64,000 nt of DNA from Firmicutes bacterium UBA3930. GTDB lineage: Bacteria > Bacillota > Clostridia > Caldicoprobacterales > Caldicoprobacteraceae. The stretch is taken from positions 19,841 through 83,840 of the forward strand of contig DGEI01000027.1 in the NCBI GenBank assembly GCA_002385885.1, written 5' to 3'. Shown here piece by piece: positions 41,854 through 51,678 of the stretch (the stretch's first letter is position 1; the number at the start of each line of letters is the position of its first letter). The notes under the pieces are model-generated. The model saw nothing but the letters and a program-made list of their open reading frames with translations. It had not been told where the DNA came from and made no database searches. The position numbers and the translations under genes were made by a program.

Positions 41854-43599
41854 ATGGCAAGAGAAGTATGTTTGAAATCCAAGAGTAAGGTTGTTCCATT
41901 TGATCAGAATGGTCAATTTTATTATAAAAAAGCAAAAAAATATATGGAGAATAACAATTATATAAATGCCCTGAGTTTTTATCGCAAGGCTGTGGAAAAG
42001 GATCCGGAAAACCTGGATTATAGAGTGGACCTTGCTGAGGTTTTTACTGAAATGGGCTACTATGAGGTATCCAGTCAGATACTTTTTTCAGTGCTGCAGA
42101 AAGATGAAAGCAAAGCTAATTGCTATTTCTACCTGGGATGTAATTACCTGGGACTGCAGGATTATGAGAAAGCCAAGGAGTGTTTTGAAAGGTATATTTT
42201 TATGGAGCCGTACGGTGTATACTCGTATGAAGCGCGTGAACTGCGTGACATTCTTAAAAGCCAGGAATTTTATGCTGAAACTGAAATAGATGTAATAAAC
42301 CCGGCAAAAGAGAAGCTTTACAGGATGGCAAACAAAGGGAAAAATTATCTGGACGCAGGAGATTATAAAAAGGCCATACGTTGCCTGGAAAATGCTGTAT
42401 CAAAAGATCCGTCCCTGGTATTTGCAAAGAATAATCTTGCCTTGGCATATTTCTGTATAGGAGAATTGGATAAAGCGATTGATATTTGCAATGAGGTACT
42501 GAAGGACTATCCTTACAATGTTCATGCCAACTGTAATATATCTATATTTCTACAGGAAAAGGGATGTAGTGAAGAAAGTGAAAAACATCTTGATACCTTA
42601 CTGGGTATGCAGACCAAAGATCCTGAGGAGACCCATAAGATTGCGGTTACCCTTTGCGAATTAAAAAAGCACAAGGAAGCTAACAGGCTTCTCAAAAAAC
42701 TGCTTATATACAAACCTTACGATATAAAAATTTTGCATTATATTGCCGTTTCGTACTTTAATATGCAAATGTATAATGATGCGTTAACATACTGGGACAA
42801 GATAGACAAGATAGTACCTCATAATACCATCAGCAGCTTTTATAAGAGGCTGGCACGGGCAATTATGAAGAAGGAAAGGGAGTTCAGAGAGATTCCCTAC
42901 CATTTCCAGGTTCCCTATGAGGAGGTAATTTACCGGATTAAGAAGATAAATGATTTGCTGAAACTTCCCGAAAGAGCTTTGAGGCAGAGATGGGAGACCG
43001 GAGATGAGCTGATGGCCTTGCTTGGATGGGGGCTTGGACTAAATGATATTTCTATAAAAAAAGCCATCCTGAATGTTGTAGCTTCCTTTGGAGATCAAAA
43101 GACAGAGCGCTTTTTAAGGGAATTTCTGCTGAAGAAAAATGTTGAGGATGAGCTGAAAAAAGAGGCTGTGGCGCTTCTTAAGCAGATGAAAGCAAGGGAA
43201 CCATACATTGCATATATAAATAATACGGTAGTAGAAATATGGGTGGATATATTAGAAAAAGTATCCAGCGGTGAGATTCCCCGGATATATTATGATGTAC
43301 TTGAGATAGCTACTCAAAAGATGAAAGATCGGTACGAAGATGGATATGAACTGAAGATTCGGGAAATGTGGGAGAAGTTTATCAGGGCAGCACAAGCAAA
43401 AAGACTGCCAAGGATACGAAAAGCAGAAGCCTGGGCTGCTGCCCTTGAGCTGTACTTCTGTCATAAATCGGGTATAGACGTCAATATGAAGAGAATTGCA
43501 GAGTTTTACGAAGCTGCCTATTCTACGGTATATAACAATTGGCATTATATATTCTATACCATCCTGGAAGAAAAATATGGAGTGTCTATACTAAAATGA
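41854..43599 (+). CDS. Tetratricopeptide-repeat protein
   Basis: A 581-residue protein with several TPR units in the first 320 residues (for example YYKKAKKYMENNNYINALSF, YFYLGCNYLGLQDYEKAKEC, LEKP-type YKKAIRCLENAVSKDPSLVF). The C-terminal half is helical, with WETGDELMALLGWGLG and an EWK-rich end lacking repeats. No signal peptide or membrane helix. It is probably a scaffold for protein contacts; partner unknown. It starts at ATG 41854 after AGGAGAGAG and ends at a strong terminator. Confidence 0.85.
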   Translation: MAREVCLKSKSKVVPFDQNGQFYYKKAKKYMENNNYINALSFYRKAVEKDPENLDYRVDLAEVFTEMGYYEVSSQILFSVLQKDESKANCYFYLGCNYLGLQDYEKAKECFERYIFMEPYGVYSYEARELRDILKSQEFYAETEIDVINPAKEKLYRMANKGKNYLDAGDYKKAIRCLENAVSKDPSLVFAKNNLALAYFCIGELDKAIDICNEVLKDYPYNVHANCNISIFLQEKGCSEESEKHLDTLLGMQTKDPEETHKIAVTLCELKKHKEANRLLKKLLIYKPYDIKILHYIAVSYFNMQMYNDALTYWDKIDKIVPHNTISSFYKRLARAIMKKEREFREIPYHFQVPYEEVIYRIKKINDLLKLPERALRQRWETGDELMALLGWGLGLNDISIKKAILNVVASFGDQKTERFLREFLLKKNVEDELKKEAVALLKQMKAREPYIAYINNTVVEIWVDILEKVSSGEIPRIYYDVLEIATQKMKDRYEDGYELKIREMWEKFIRAAQAKRLPRIRKAEAWAAALELYFCHKSGIDVNMKRIAEFYEAAYSTVYNNWHYIFYTILEEKYGVSILK

Positions 43600-43634
43600 A
43601 AGGCTGCTGACAATACAAATCAGCAGCCTTTTTA
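43599..43634. terminator. Bidirectional terminator between convergent genes
   Basis: AAAGGCTGCTGA / TCAGCAGCCTTTTT forms an 11-bp stem with T runs on both strands, between the TPR gene and the minus-strand lipoprotein gene. Confidence 0.85.
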
Positions 43635-43681
43635 TGTGTAATATTATGAGGGGAATAGTGAATGCCTGGACTAATATTTGC

Positions 43682-44023
43682 TTATTCGTCTTCGGATTCA
43701 TCATCGGATGTTTGCTCTGTATCGCTTTCATCGGATGATTCCTGCCCGGTTCCTTCTTCATCTTCACCGGATTCCTGAGAGTCATCATTCGTTTCATCTT
43801 CCAGGGATTCTTCAGCAGTGTCGTCGGATTCCTCGGTGTCAGATGAGTCATCCGGATTATCTGCTTCCTCCGTATCAGTAAGTTCACCTCCGTCAGTTGC
43901 CTGGTCAGTTTGCCCGGATTCTTCAGGAGTTGTTGAAGATTGGCTCTGACATCCGGTGAAAGCTGCCGATACCAAAAGGAAGACAGCTGCCAGCAGTATG
44001 GCAGTCAATCTTTTAACTCTCAC
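43682..44023 (-). CDS. Highly acidic low-complexity lipoprotein
   Basis: A 113-residue secreted lipoprotein. Residues 1-24 are a lipoprotein signal with a basic start (MRVKRLTAILLAAVFLL) and lipobox AFTGC. The mature part is almost entirely Asp, Glu, Ser, Thr, Gly and Gln, for example TEEADNPDDSSDTEESDDTA, with no hydrophobic core, so it should be disordered and strongly negative. It may be a spacer on the cell surface or bind cations. Because of the repetitive codons its length may vary among strains. The start has an AAGGAGG ribosome site. Confidence 0.75.
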   Translation of the reverse strand: MRVKRLTAILLAAVFLLVSAAFTGCQSQSSTTPEESGQTDQATDGGELTDTEEADNPDDSSDTEESDDTAEESLEDETNDDSQESGEDEEGTGQESSDESDTEQTSDDESEDE

Positions 44024-44172
44024 AGAATCACCTCCTTATGTAGAATTTCATATGCTGACCGGCACTGAGGAAATTATAGCCATGATATTTGAAAAAACAA
44101 TGAACAAATTGTAAATTCAATGTAAATGTTTTGCATGATTTACTCTTAACAAATTCATGGTAAAATGATATT

Positions 44173-44409
44173 ATGAGCTATGAGAGGAGGAAAACCGGAA
44201 TGCGATGGAATGCGGTAATAAAATCAATTACTCACAAACAGGCAGTGATAGAATTATTTGATGATGGCGATGACATTATTATTCCGGTAAAGTATTTGCC
44301 CTGTGGATGCCGTGTCGGAGATGTAATACAGATTGATATATCTTTTAGCCCGTTTGACACTTTGAACCATTTACTGGACAGAATTAATAATCAGGCTATT
44401 TCAGAATGA
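44173..44409 (+). CDS. DUF3006-like small protein
   Basis: A 78-residue beta-rich protein; the pattern AVIELFDDGDDIIIPVKYLP followed by GDVIQIDISF fits the DUF3006 family, small proteins of unknown function. An in-frame ATG at 44203 (MRWNAVIKS) behind GAGGAGGAAAACC is an alternative and perhaps better start. It precedes the YkvI-type gene by about 60 nt. Confidence 0.65.
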   Translation: MSYERRKTGMRWNAVIKSITHKQAVIELFDDGDDIIIPVKYLPCGCRVGDVIQIDISFSPFDTLNHLLDRINNQAISE

Positions 44410-44466
44410 TTTTGGATGCTTCCGAATATTTATATATGTAATGAAACATGGATATTCGGAAGGCGG

Positions 44467-45516
44467 ATGTGGTTTTTGAGGATCAGGGAGGAAATAGTTC
44501 AGGCAACAAAAATCGCTTTTGCGTATATAGGCACTGTTGTAGGGGCCGGTTTTGCATCCGGCCAGGAAATAATGCGTTTCTTTACCGTATACGGTATATA
44601 TTCCATATGGCCCATACTGATTGCAGCCTCTCTTTTTATATTTATAGGCACTAAAATATTAAGGCTTGGGTCTAAGCTCAATTCTCAATCGTATAAAGCA
44701 ATAATAGAACATACCTTTGGTATCATTTCTCCTTTTGTCAGTGGATACATAGCACTGGCCATGGTGTTAATCGGCGCTGCTATGCTGGCCGGTTCCGGAG
44801 CATTGTTCAATGAATATGCCGGTATTCCCTATTGGATTGGAACCGGTGTAACAGCAGCAGCAGCTTTGATAGTTGTATTATTTGGCATAAAGGGTATTCT
44901 GGCAATCAATACCTGGATAGTTCCACTGATACTGATGTTTAGCCTTATTGTATACGGGTACAGTCTGCAGGGAAACGGGTCCGGGCAGGAGATTACGGCA
45001 ATATATGAAATAACTCCTGTTGAATTGGTCATGAACGGAGTGCTGTACGCTGCATTCAATATAATACTCTCCATCGGGGTTTTATCTTCCGCTGCATCCA
45101 AAGTGAAGGAACCGCGGGCCTTGACTATTGGAGGAATTATGGGCGGCGGGATCCTGGGAATAATGATATTTATCAATAATTATTCATTGCGAGCCCAGGG
45201 ACCGGGGATTTATGATTATGAGGTACCGATGTTGTATATAGTCAATCATATGGGCCCGCTTTTTTCCGGATTATATGCCGCTGTTACCTGGGGGGCGATA
45301 TTTACCACGTTAATTGCCAACTTTTTTTCGTTATCTTCGGTGATTAATGATGTGTTCAGAGTGCCGGTGTCCCTGTCACTGCTGATGGTAACATGTTTGT
45401 GTTTTGTCATTTCGTTTATGGGCTTTTCACAAATTGTAGCCTTTTTTTATCCCTTACTCGGGATATTTGGTTTTGTATTAACTGTCATTATGTTTGTTTC
45501 CACATTCAAAAATTAG
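44467..45516 (+). CDS. YkvI-family membrane transporter
   Basis: About 349 residues with ten or so membrane helices. The first helix contains AFAYIGTVVGAGFASGQEI, the conserved opening of the YkvI family and similar to other APC-fold transporters in which the unwound first helix holds substrate. The family is of unknown substrate. The open frame begins at 44416; ATG 44467 removes a non-conserved extension, though its ribosome site is close (GGAAGG 3 nt away), so the start is uncertain. Confidence 0.8.
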   Translation: MWFLRIREEIVQATKIAFAYIGTVVGAGFASGQEIMRFFTVYGIYSIWPILIAASLFIFIGTKILRLGSKLNSQSYKAIIEHTFGIISPFVSGYIALAMVLIGAAMLAGSGALFNEYAGIPYWIGTGVTAAAALIVVLFGIKGILAINTWIVPLILMFSLIVYGYSLQGNGSGQEITAIYEITPVELVMNGVLYAAFNIILSIGVLSSAASKVKEPRALTIGGIMGGGILGIMIFINNYSLRAQGPGIYDYEVPMLYIVNHMGPLFSGLYAAVTWGAIFTTLIANFFSLSSVINDVFRVPVSLSLLMVTCLCFVISFMGFSQIVAFFYPLLGIFGFVLTVIMFVSTFKN

Positions 45517-45545
45517 CTTTGTGTTATTTATCTGCTTGTTTGGCA

Positions 45546-46925
45546 TTACGTCCGCATCTGTCTGAAGACAGCTTTTAGCCTGGATAAAAGCTGTTGTTTG
45601 TCATTGCATTCGGGATCCATAAGCACCCATTCATAAGCCTGATTCAGGGCTTTGCCGATAATCCGTTTATCTTTCGTGCCTATCCCGATGCCCAGCACGT
45701 CATTCCCGTTTATGGCCATTTGAGACATGGTAACCGGGTCACCTCTTGAAATGATTTCATTTACTATATTTGTATACCGGCGTATGCATTTTACTCCCTG
45801 CTGCTGACCTGCAGCTGACAGATATGCCTGCTCAAGTTCAAGGAGCCTATAGGTATCAGCCTGGCCAATTTTTCCGATTATTTTTCTTAAATGATAGGCT
45901 GCTTCGGCTTCTTTTAGGTTAAGAGGTAATGGAGAGCTTGTTACAAGAGACAGGACCCGGCGCGTGGTTGCACCGTCGTACCGCAGCCGTTTGAGTGAAA
46001 GCTCCGCTGCTTTTGCAAAACAGCCGGCAGCTTGTATGTTTATTGGCCCGGATGTATCGGCCCATATCAGTTTATTGATATTGTTTAGGCAGTACAATGC
46101 AGCAAGACGGAGGATAATATCGCTTCTGCACAGGCTTACAGCCTTTATTGCCAGGTGAAATCCGTCCCGGAATGAACATGATAACGCCGTAGAATGGCCA
46201 TAATATTGCCATAAATCCGGTAGTATGATTTTGAATAATCCAAGCTGGTGCAGCATCATTAAAGGATAAAACGGATCTGATACCAGCAAAATCCTGTTAA
46301 GCTCATCTCTTATTCTTTCGAAGGATATTTGGGAGAGTAAGCGGCCGTATGTTCGTGCCGCCTCCATGGCCTTGCTATCCAGTTCAAAACTAAGCTCGGC
46401 GGAAAAACGGATCCCTCGCAGAATACGCAGCGGATCCTCCGAAAACCGTTCGCCGGGGGAGCCTACCGTCCTGATTGTTCTTTTTGTTATATCAACAACT
46501 CCGCCGAAGGGATCTATGAATGCAGGTGTCAAATACGGGTTGTAAGCCATGGCATTGACGGTAAAATCACGCCTTGCCAGATCATCGGCAATATCAGACA
46601 GAAAAACAACCCGGTTTGGACGGCGGAAATCGAGATATTCTCCCTCACCGCGGTATGTGGTTACCTGTATAGGCTTGCCGTTCATTATTACTATTACGGT
46701 GCCGTACTTTTTGCCGACGGATATGGTACGGGTATGGGAGAACAGCCTTTCTATATCATCGGGCTTAAGAGAAGTCGCAATATCCCAGTCGTTTATCGGC
46801 CTGCCCAGTAAAGCATCGCGAATGGCGCCCCCTACTATATATGCTTCACCGCCATGTTCCATTATCCGGGTTAGTATTTCATTAATTTCACAGGGAAGGG
46901 AGATGTTTATTTCCGTATTCATCAT
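45546..46925 (-). CDS. cca: CCA tRNA nucleotidyltransferase
   Basis: Class II nucleotidyltransferase that adds or repairs the tRNA 3' CCA. 459 residues with the head motif AYIVGGAIRDALLGRPINDW and catalytic DIATSL, motif YRGEGEYLDFRRPNRV, the RRDFTVNAMAY motif and RILRGIRFSAEL. Its start overlaps the stop of the SpoIID-like gene by four bases (ATGA), so the two are translationally coupled. The C-terminal part is more divergent, as usual in this family. Confidence 0.92.
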   Translation of the reverse strand: MMNTEINISLPCEINEILTRIMEHGGEAYIVGGAIRDALLGRPINDWDIATSLKPDDIERLFSHTRTISVGKKYGTVIVIMNGKPIQVTTYRGEGEYLDFRRPNRVVFLSDIADDLARRDFTVNAMAYNPYLTPAFIDPFGGVVDITKRTIRTVGSPGERFSEDPLRILRGIRFSAELSFELDSKAMEAARTYGRLLSQISFERIRDELNRILLVSDPFYPLMMLHQLGLFKIILPDLWQYYGHSTALSCSFRDGFHLAIKAVSLCRSDIILRLAALYCLNNINKLIWADTSGPINIQAAGCFAKAAELSLKRLRYDGATTRRVLSLVTSSPLPLNLKEAEAAYHLRKIIGKIGQADTYRLLELEQAYLSAAGQQQGVKCIRRYTNIVNEIISRGDPVTMSQMAINGNDVLGIGIGTKDKRIIGKALNQAYEWVLMDPECNDKQQLLSRLKAVFRQMRT

Positions 46926-49120
46926 GATCCCCCCGGTTTGTTGGCATATATGTTCCGAAGTTCGGTTTCAGGATAATAGTGCCGGATGATCTCGTCATAG
47001 GAATAGCCCAGCAGGGACATACCGTATGCCCCGTACTGGCTCATACCGACGCCATGGCCGTATCCCCCTCCTGAAATGACTATATTGGTGATCGTTCCTT
47101 CGGTGTTTCTTTCAAGGTCAATATAAGCAAAAGCACTGGGCAGGATGGGAAAATTCTCCCTTACCGATCCGTCAAAGCATTGCAATACTATAGGCTTGCC
47201 TCCATCAAGGTAGTTGACCGGACGCAATACCTGACGTACATTATACTCTTTGATAACCCTGAATGTACCCCGGGTTGTGCTGATATCCAGTTCCATTATA
47301 TTTCCGCCCTGACCTCGGCGCGCAACCTGTATATTTAACAGTTGTCCTGTTTCATCCGGTATATTGTCCCGGACAAATATACCATTGTCTTTTCTTGTCA
47401 ATACAAAGGAGGGATCGGCCTGTTGGATTCGGGACAGATTATTTTGGATAATGGCTTCCAGTTCCTCGCGTTTCAATGTAATTGACCATCTGAAAAAAGG
47501 TGAAAAGCGGTCATATCCGTCCAAATCCTTTTGAATAATAAAAGCCCGGAAATTTTCTTCATTATGAAGATCGGGTACATTGCTTGGGAATTGGGGTCTT
47601 GAAATCAGATAAGGAATTTCATTACCCGGGAAGCTGCGGTTTTTATCGCTCCATACTTCATGAAAGTTAGCGGTATATCCGCAGGAAGTTGAAAAAAACC
47701 TGGAATCTATGACTTCTCCTTCATAAAAGGCAGCTAAACCATAGGTTTCATTAACTGCCTGTATCGATATCGATTGTTCAGATATTGAATTATACACCTG
47801 ACTGGCTGTACTGTCATCAACATGTGCACCATAAGCAGCATACCCCTCGGAAGTTAAACACCGAAGAGCGTATGAACGGGAGGCGATAGCCTGGGCTTTC
47901 AGCGCTTCCAGGCCGAATTTAACAGGCATTTCACTGGGAACCACCGAATAAAGGTATTCCTCCAGGTTTACTTCATTAATCAAAAACAATTCACCGTTAT
48001 TGTATGATACCTCCAACGTTCCACGGTATGGAACAGAGGATAGGGAACTGCCTGTATCCGACTGTTTATTCAAGATTTTCAACATGCCCTGGCCTGATGG
48101 ACGTATGTACCATCTGTCAGGGGAAGACCCTGTCTGCTTGTTGTTATGAATAAGGACGATCCCGTTTTCCGAAGCTTTTAATGTTAAAACATCATGTGCT
48201 GAAAAAGAAAATGAAGAGTGGTTTATCAATGTTTCGGCAGTAAAACCGGTATCACATGTGATCATTATCTGGTTGTGACCGGCAGTGTTGCTGTCCTTAC
48301 TTCGGATAAGCACTCTTATTCCGTCTTCAGGCACGGAAGGATCCTGGGCTATGAGCGCCCGTCCCAGGCCATCATCGTCATAGTATAATGTTGAATTGGC
48401 AGACCCCACTAATACAGACATATTGCCCCGGTATGATGGTATGTTGTCCTGCATTTGATATACCGGAAAATCGCCGGTTACCGGTATTATGCCTTTCAGT
48501 TTGTCCTCTATATATGACTGTGAACGTGAAACAGCCATCACCTTGGTTAGTTTTGCAGGTTTTAAAGGCTGGATATCCACCAGCTGGTTTTCAACCAGGG
48601 TTATGTCTGACGGGACCAGGTTATGGATCATATTAACCGGCAGTGTACGAGTGCAGAGAATGGTGCTGCCGGCAATATCCAGCCGGAGCTCATTTCCCGC
48701 TTTGCCGGCCTCACTTTTTATAATTGGAATGGCCGCAGGAAGATGAACCACAGAAGGTAGAGACTGCACAAGCCATCCTTCTTCGGTTTTTGCTATTGTT
48801 ATTGGTATGACAATTGAGCCATAATTTAAATTTAGCGTTATCCATGAACGAAATTCACCGTTTGCGGCGGCTTTTGTTTCATTTATGTTAAAGCCGGTAA
48901 ACAGTTTTTCTTGTAAAGCCAGTTTTATAAAAGGATGTTCCCTGTCCACATGCTTGTCCATATAAGAAAACAGCCTGTCATTGGGAGATGTTATGAGATT
49001 GTCGAGGAACATCTTTATGGTTTTTTCAGGCTGCGAAAGGTACAGAAAGCGATATAGCGTAATTATGGCAAATGCCAGCAGTACAATCCCTATGATAAAA
49101 ACAAACCGTTTTTTTCTCAT
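46922..49120 (-). CDS. SpoIID/LytB domain protein
   Basis: A 732-residue membrane-anchored protein. Residues about 1-24 (MRKKRFVFIIGIVLLAFAII) form an uncleaved signal anchor. After a long extracellular region, residues about 380-725 contain the SpoIID/LytB domain: LFLINEVNLEEYLYSVVPSE, MPVKFGLEALKAQAIASRSY, the cysteine-bearing FSTSCGYTANFHEVW and the terminal GGYGHGVGMSQYGAYGMS. SpoIID enzymes are lytic transglycosylases acting on glycan strands during engulfment; this longer protein is a relative, not certain to be SpoIID itself. The open frame extends 15 codons upstream, but ATG 49120 after GGGGGG is the start. Confidence 0.88.
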   Translation of the reverse strand: MRKKRFVFIIGIVLLAFAIITLYRFLYLSQPEKTIKMFLDNLITSPNDRLFSYMDKHVDREHPFIKLALQEKLFTGFNINETKAAANGEFRSWITLNLNYGSIVIPITIAKTEEGWLVQSLPSVVHLPAAIPIIKSEAGKAGNELRLDIAGSTILCTRTLPVNMIHNLVPSDITLVENQLVDIQPLKPAKLTKVMAVSRSQSYIEDKLKGIIPVTGDFPVYQMQDNIPSYRGNMSVLVGSANSTLYYDDDGLGRALIAQDPSVPEDGIRVLIRSKDSNTAGHNQIMITCDTGFTAETLINHSSFSFSAHDVLTLKASENGIVLIHNNKQTGSSPDRWYIRPSGQGMLKILNKQSDTGSSLSSVPYRGTLEVSYNNGELFLINEVNLEEYLYSVVPSEMPVKFGLEALKAQAIASRSYALRCLTSEGYAAYGAHVDDSTASQVYNSISEQSISIQAVNETYGLAAFYEGEVIDSRFFSTSCGYTANFHEVWSDKNRSFPGNEIPYLISRPQFPSNVPDLHNEENFRAFIIQKDLDGYDRFSPFFRWSITLKREELEAIIQNNLSRIQQADPSFVLTRKDNGIFVRDNIPDETGQLLNIQVARRGQGGNIMELDISTTRGTFRVIKEYNVRQVLRPVNYLDGGKPIVLQCFDGSVRENFPILPSAFAYIDLERNTEGTITNIVISGGGYGHGVGMSQYGAYGMSLLGYSYDEIIRHYYPETELRNIYANKPGGS

Positions 49121-49328
49121 AAATGTACCCCCCTGTCCAGTACAGGCTGCTTTATATTCTAGCACAATCCAATTGTTATTTCACTTATATTTTTGCTGAT
49201 ACCTTGCTGATGTTTATGTTTCAACAGGCTGGCTAACTATAATTAACAGTTTCTAATATATTTTATTATATGTTTATGGAATTAGAAAAGCATTCGTGGT
49301 AAAATAAAAAAAGATAGGGGGTTTTTTT

Positions 49329-51164
49329 GTGAGAAAAGTTGTTGCTTTAATTCCAGTATTATTGGTTCTTGCCTTATTCGCGTCAACAGTTTATGCAGAT
49401 GATTCAATAACATATTCTATAAATGACTGGCATATTCATGCAGCTGTCAATCAGGACGGTTCCATGAATGTAAAAGAGTATATTACTTATAAGGTTTCAC
49501 CTGAGCATGAAGGCCCCGTGAAAAGAGATATAAATATTTCACGGGCTTCTTATATGGATGAACTGAGTGTATCCGTGGTTACTACGGTGGACCCCGAGGA
49601 TATTACCAGATCGGAAGTTGAACCGTATAAGCTTGTTGACAATCCTGAGCAGCTCGTAGAAGGAACATATGCAGTACAGCCCGGAGCCAATGCTGATGAA
49701 ATCCAGGAAGTCCATATTTACCTTCCTGATGATACGCAGGAAAAAACATTTGTTTTGAGTTATAAACTTCTGGACTTTGCATTTTTGTACCGTGATACGG
49801 CAGCAGTTTTCTGGAATCCGGTTGTAACCGGATACGGTAACGGTATTCAAAACATTGATATTAGATTCTCTCTTCAAAAAGTGGTTGGGACTGATACAAT
49901 ACACTCCTTTGTTTACGGCGCTTTGGATGGAGAGAGCCTGGTCCTTGAAGATGGGACTATCAATATAACCGGATATGATTTAAAGCCTGAAGAGTTTATG
50001 GATGTTACGGTACTGTTCCCAAAGACGGCTGTAGATGAAGGAAGAAAGCTGATTGATAATGACGCAATGCAGAAGGTGCTCCAGGAAGAGCAGGCAAAGA
50101 TGGAGGAAATGGAGCTTTTACGGGAAAAAAGAGAACAAGAACGGCGTTTTCGCAAAACAGTTACCATTTTAGTTGCTGCAGGTGTTTTAGCCATTATTCT
50201 TTGCGGCTGTTTGCTGTATGTCAGGAATCGTCATATCAGGAAAGATAAAGAGAAACCTGATAAGGCTGATAAGCATATGCAAATGCCTTATAATGTTTCG
50301 GATAAAGCCAGGCAGCTGATGCATAGAGTTAAAACCGGTTCCAGAGGTGTACTGGATCAGATTAAAGGGAAACTGCCAAAAAAGAAGGAAGTAACGGTAT
50401 TTGATAATCTGCCGGCTGACTATTATAGTCCCGCAGAACTGAGCGTGCTGATGCATGGAAGAGGTGTCAGATCCAGGGACGTTGCGGCAACATTGATGGA
50501 TCTGGTTGTAAGGCGGTATATTGAAATAAAGGCCGTTGAAACGGATGATGATAGGTATTATGTTTTTAGACTGAAGGATTATCAAGCTAACAGTTTAAAG
50601 GCTCATGAGGAATATCTGGTGAACTGGTTTTTCAAAGATGTTGGCGATGGGAATGAAGTTACATCGAAGGCAATAAAGCAGGCTGCCTATGGTTCAGGCA
50701 GTGTCGGACTGTTTAGTACCAAGTTTATTGTATGGAAAAAACTGGTTTTAAATCAGGCCTGGCGCTGGAAATTTTGGGAACGGGAAGGGATTTTCCGTTG
50801 GTATAAAAGAACTGAATTTGGAGTGAATCACTATAAAGAATGGATCGAATTCAGAAAGTTTTTGAAGGGGATGGGCAATGATGTAGGAAGCATACCATAT
50901 GATAAGTTGGAAACATACTTAGTATATGCTTTTCCCCTGGGCATAGCCGGACAGGTAGTAAAAGCTTTGAAGGCGGCTTTTGCTGACGGTACACCCATTG
51001 ATGACCAATTGACCATCCTAAACGGGTTAAATTTTCATGCGTTTGATGAATGGTTCAGCCTGATTAACAGTTTTAATTTCCTTAGGAATATAACAACAAA
51101 GCTGAGGCAGCGTATATCTTCAGTTTCCCGTATAGTCGTCAAAAACAGGGACAGGGCTATGTAG
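49329..51164 (+). CDS. DUF2207 domain membrane protein
   Basis: A 611-residue protein with a signal peptide (MRKVVALIPVLLVLALFAST, cleaved near VYADD), an extracytoplasmic DUF2207 region (about 25-250, for example DGSMNVKEYITYKV), a charged helix, one membrane helix at about 278-297 (TILVAAGVLAIILCGCLL) and a cytoplasmic domain. DUF2207 proteins usually have further C-terminal helices; this one ends in a soluble region with LSVLMHGRGVRSRDVAATLM. Start is GTG 49329. Function unknown. Confidence 0.82.
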   Translation: MRKVVALIPVLLVLALFASTVYADDSITYSINDWHIHAAVNQDGSMNVKEYITYKVSPEHEGPVKRDINISRASYMDELSVSVVTTVDPEDITRSEVEPYKLVDNPEQLVEGTYAVQPGANADEIQEVHIYLPDDTQEKTFVLSYKLLDFAFLYRDTAAVFWNPVVTGYGNGIQNIDIRFSLQKVVGTDTIHSFVYGALDGESLVLEDGTINITGYDLKPEEFMDVTVLFPKTAVDEGRKLIDNDAMQKVLQEEQAKMEEMELLREKREQERRFRKTVTILVAAGVLAIILCGCLLYVRNRHIRKDKEKPDKADKHMQMPYNVSDKARQLMHRVKTGSRGVLDQIKGKLPKKKEVTVFDNLPADYYSPAELSVLMHGRGVRSRDVAATLMDLVVRRYIEIKAVETDDDRYYVFRLKDYQANSLKAHEEYLVNWFFKDVGDGNEVTSKAIKQAAYGSGSVGLFSTKFIVWKKLVLNQAWRWKFWEREGIFRWYKRTEFGVNHYKEWIEFRKFLKGMGNDVGSIPYDKLETYLVYAFPLGIAGQVVKALKAAFADGTPIDDQLTILNGLNFHAFDEWFSLINSFNFLRNITTKLRQRISSVSRIVVKNRDRAM

Positions 51165-51222
51165 CGACAGTGGATGTTTTGTTGAATGCTTAATGTATCC
51201 CTATGATAGATACACGTTTCAT

Positions 51223-51250
51223 ACTCCCGTTGTAAGCGGGAGTTTTTTTA
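51223..51250 (+). terminator. Terminator of the DUF2207 gene
   Basis: ACTCCCG / CGGGAGT with a 7-nt loop followed by TTTTTTTA, about 60 nt after the stop. Confidence 0.85.
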
Positions 51251-51281
51251 TTATCTTGAAAAACCAATGTGTTAAACTTCA

Positions 51282-51497
51282 TTGCCTTAAGCTCCAGTGA
51301 TTGAAACAGTATTCTGCAAATACACATTATGAGTCATACAATTATCATTAGACTAACGGGAATATCCATGTGAAGAATAATTATGGAGCGAGTTATACAG
51401 GTTCTTGGCCTTGAGCTCCAGCGAGCGGAATAATATTCTTCATATACACTATGTACGATGTTACTGTTACCGATGAGCATAGTCTGCAGAATACTCT
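51282..51497. repeat. Dispersed intergenic repeat, copy C (nested inverted repeats)
   Basis: The largest copy. An outer inverted repeat AGTATTCTGCA (51309-51319) / TGCAGAATACT (about 51484-51494) encloses an inner hairpin in which GAAGAATA (51372-51379) faces TATTCTTC (51434-51441) and GGAGC faces GCTCC. Shared blocks include TACACATTATGAGTCATACA, GAAGAATAATTATGGAGCGA, CAGGTTCTTGGCCTTGAGCT and GCGAGCGGAATAATATTCT. No protein is encoded. The remaining DNA to the ABC genes holds the leader listed separately. Confidence 0.78.
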
Positions 51498-51678
51498 GAA
51501 AACCAACTTGTGATAGGGCTTAAAACTAAAAAATTTTTGAGTTGATTTTCCAAAAATATGATATAATGTTTAAAATATGATGCCTGACAAATATGCAATA
51601 ATATCATAGAACAGTTATATACAATCAAATACCATTACAGGCCGTTTCATATATTGGATTTGGCCGTTCATTGACAGC

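Noticed and set aside
43591..43887. Open frames on both strands around the acidic lipoprotein
   Set aside because: They come from the repetitive GAA/GAT/TCA codons of the lipoprotein gene read in other frames.
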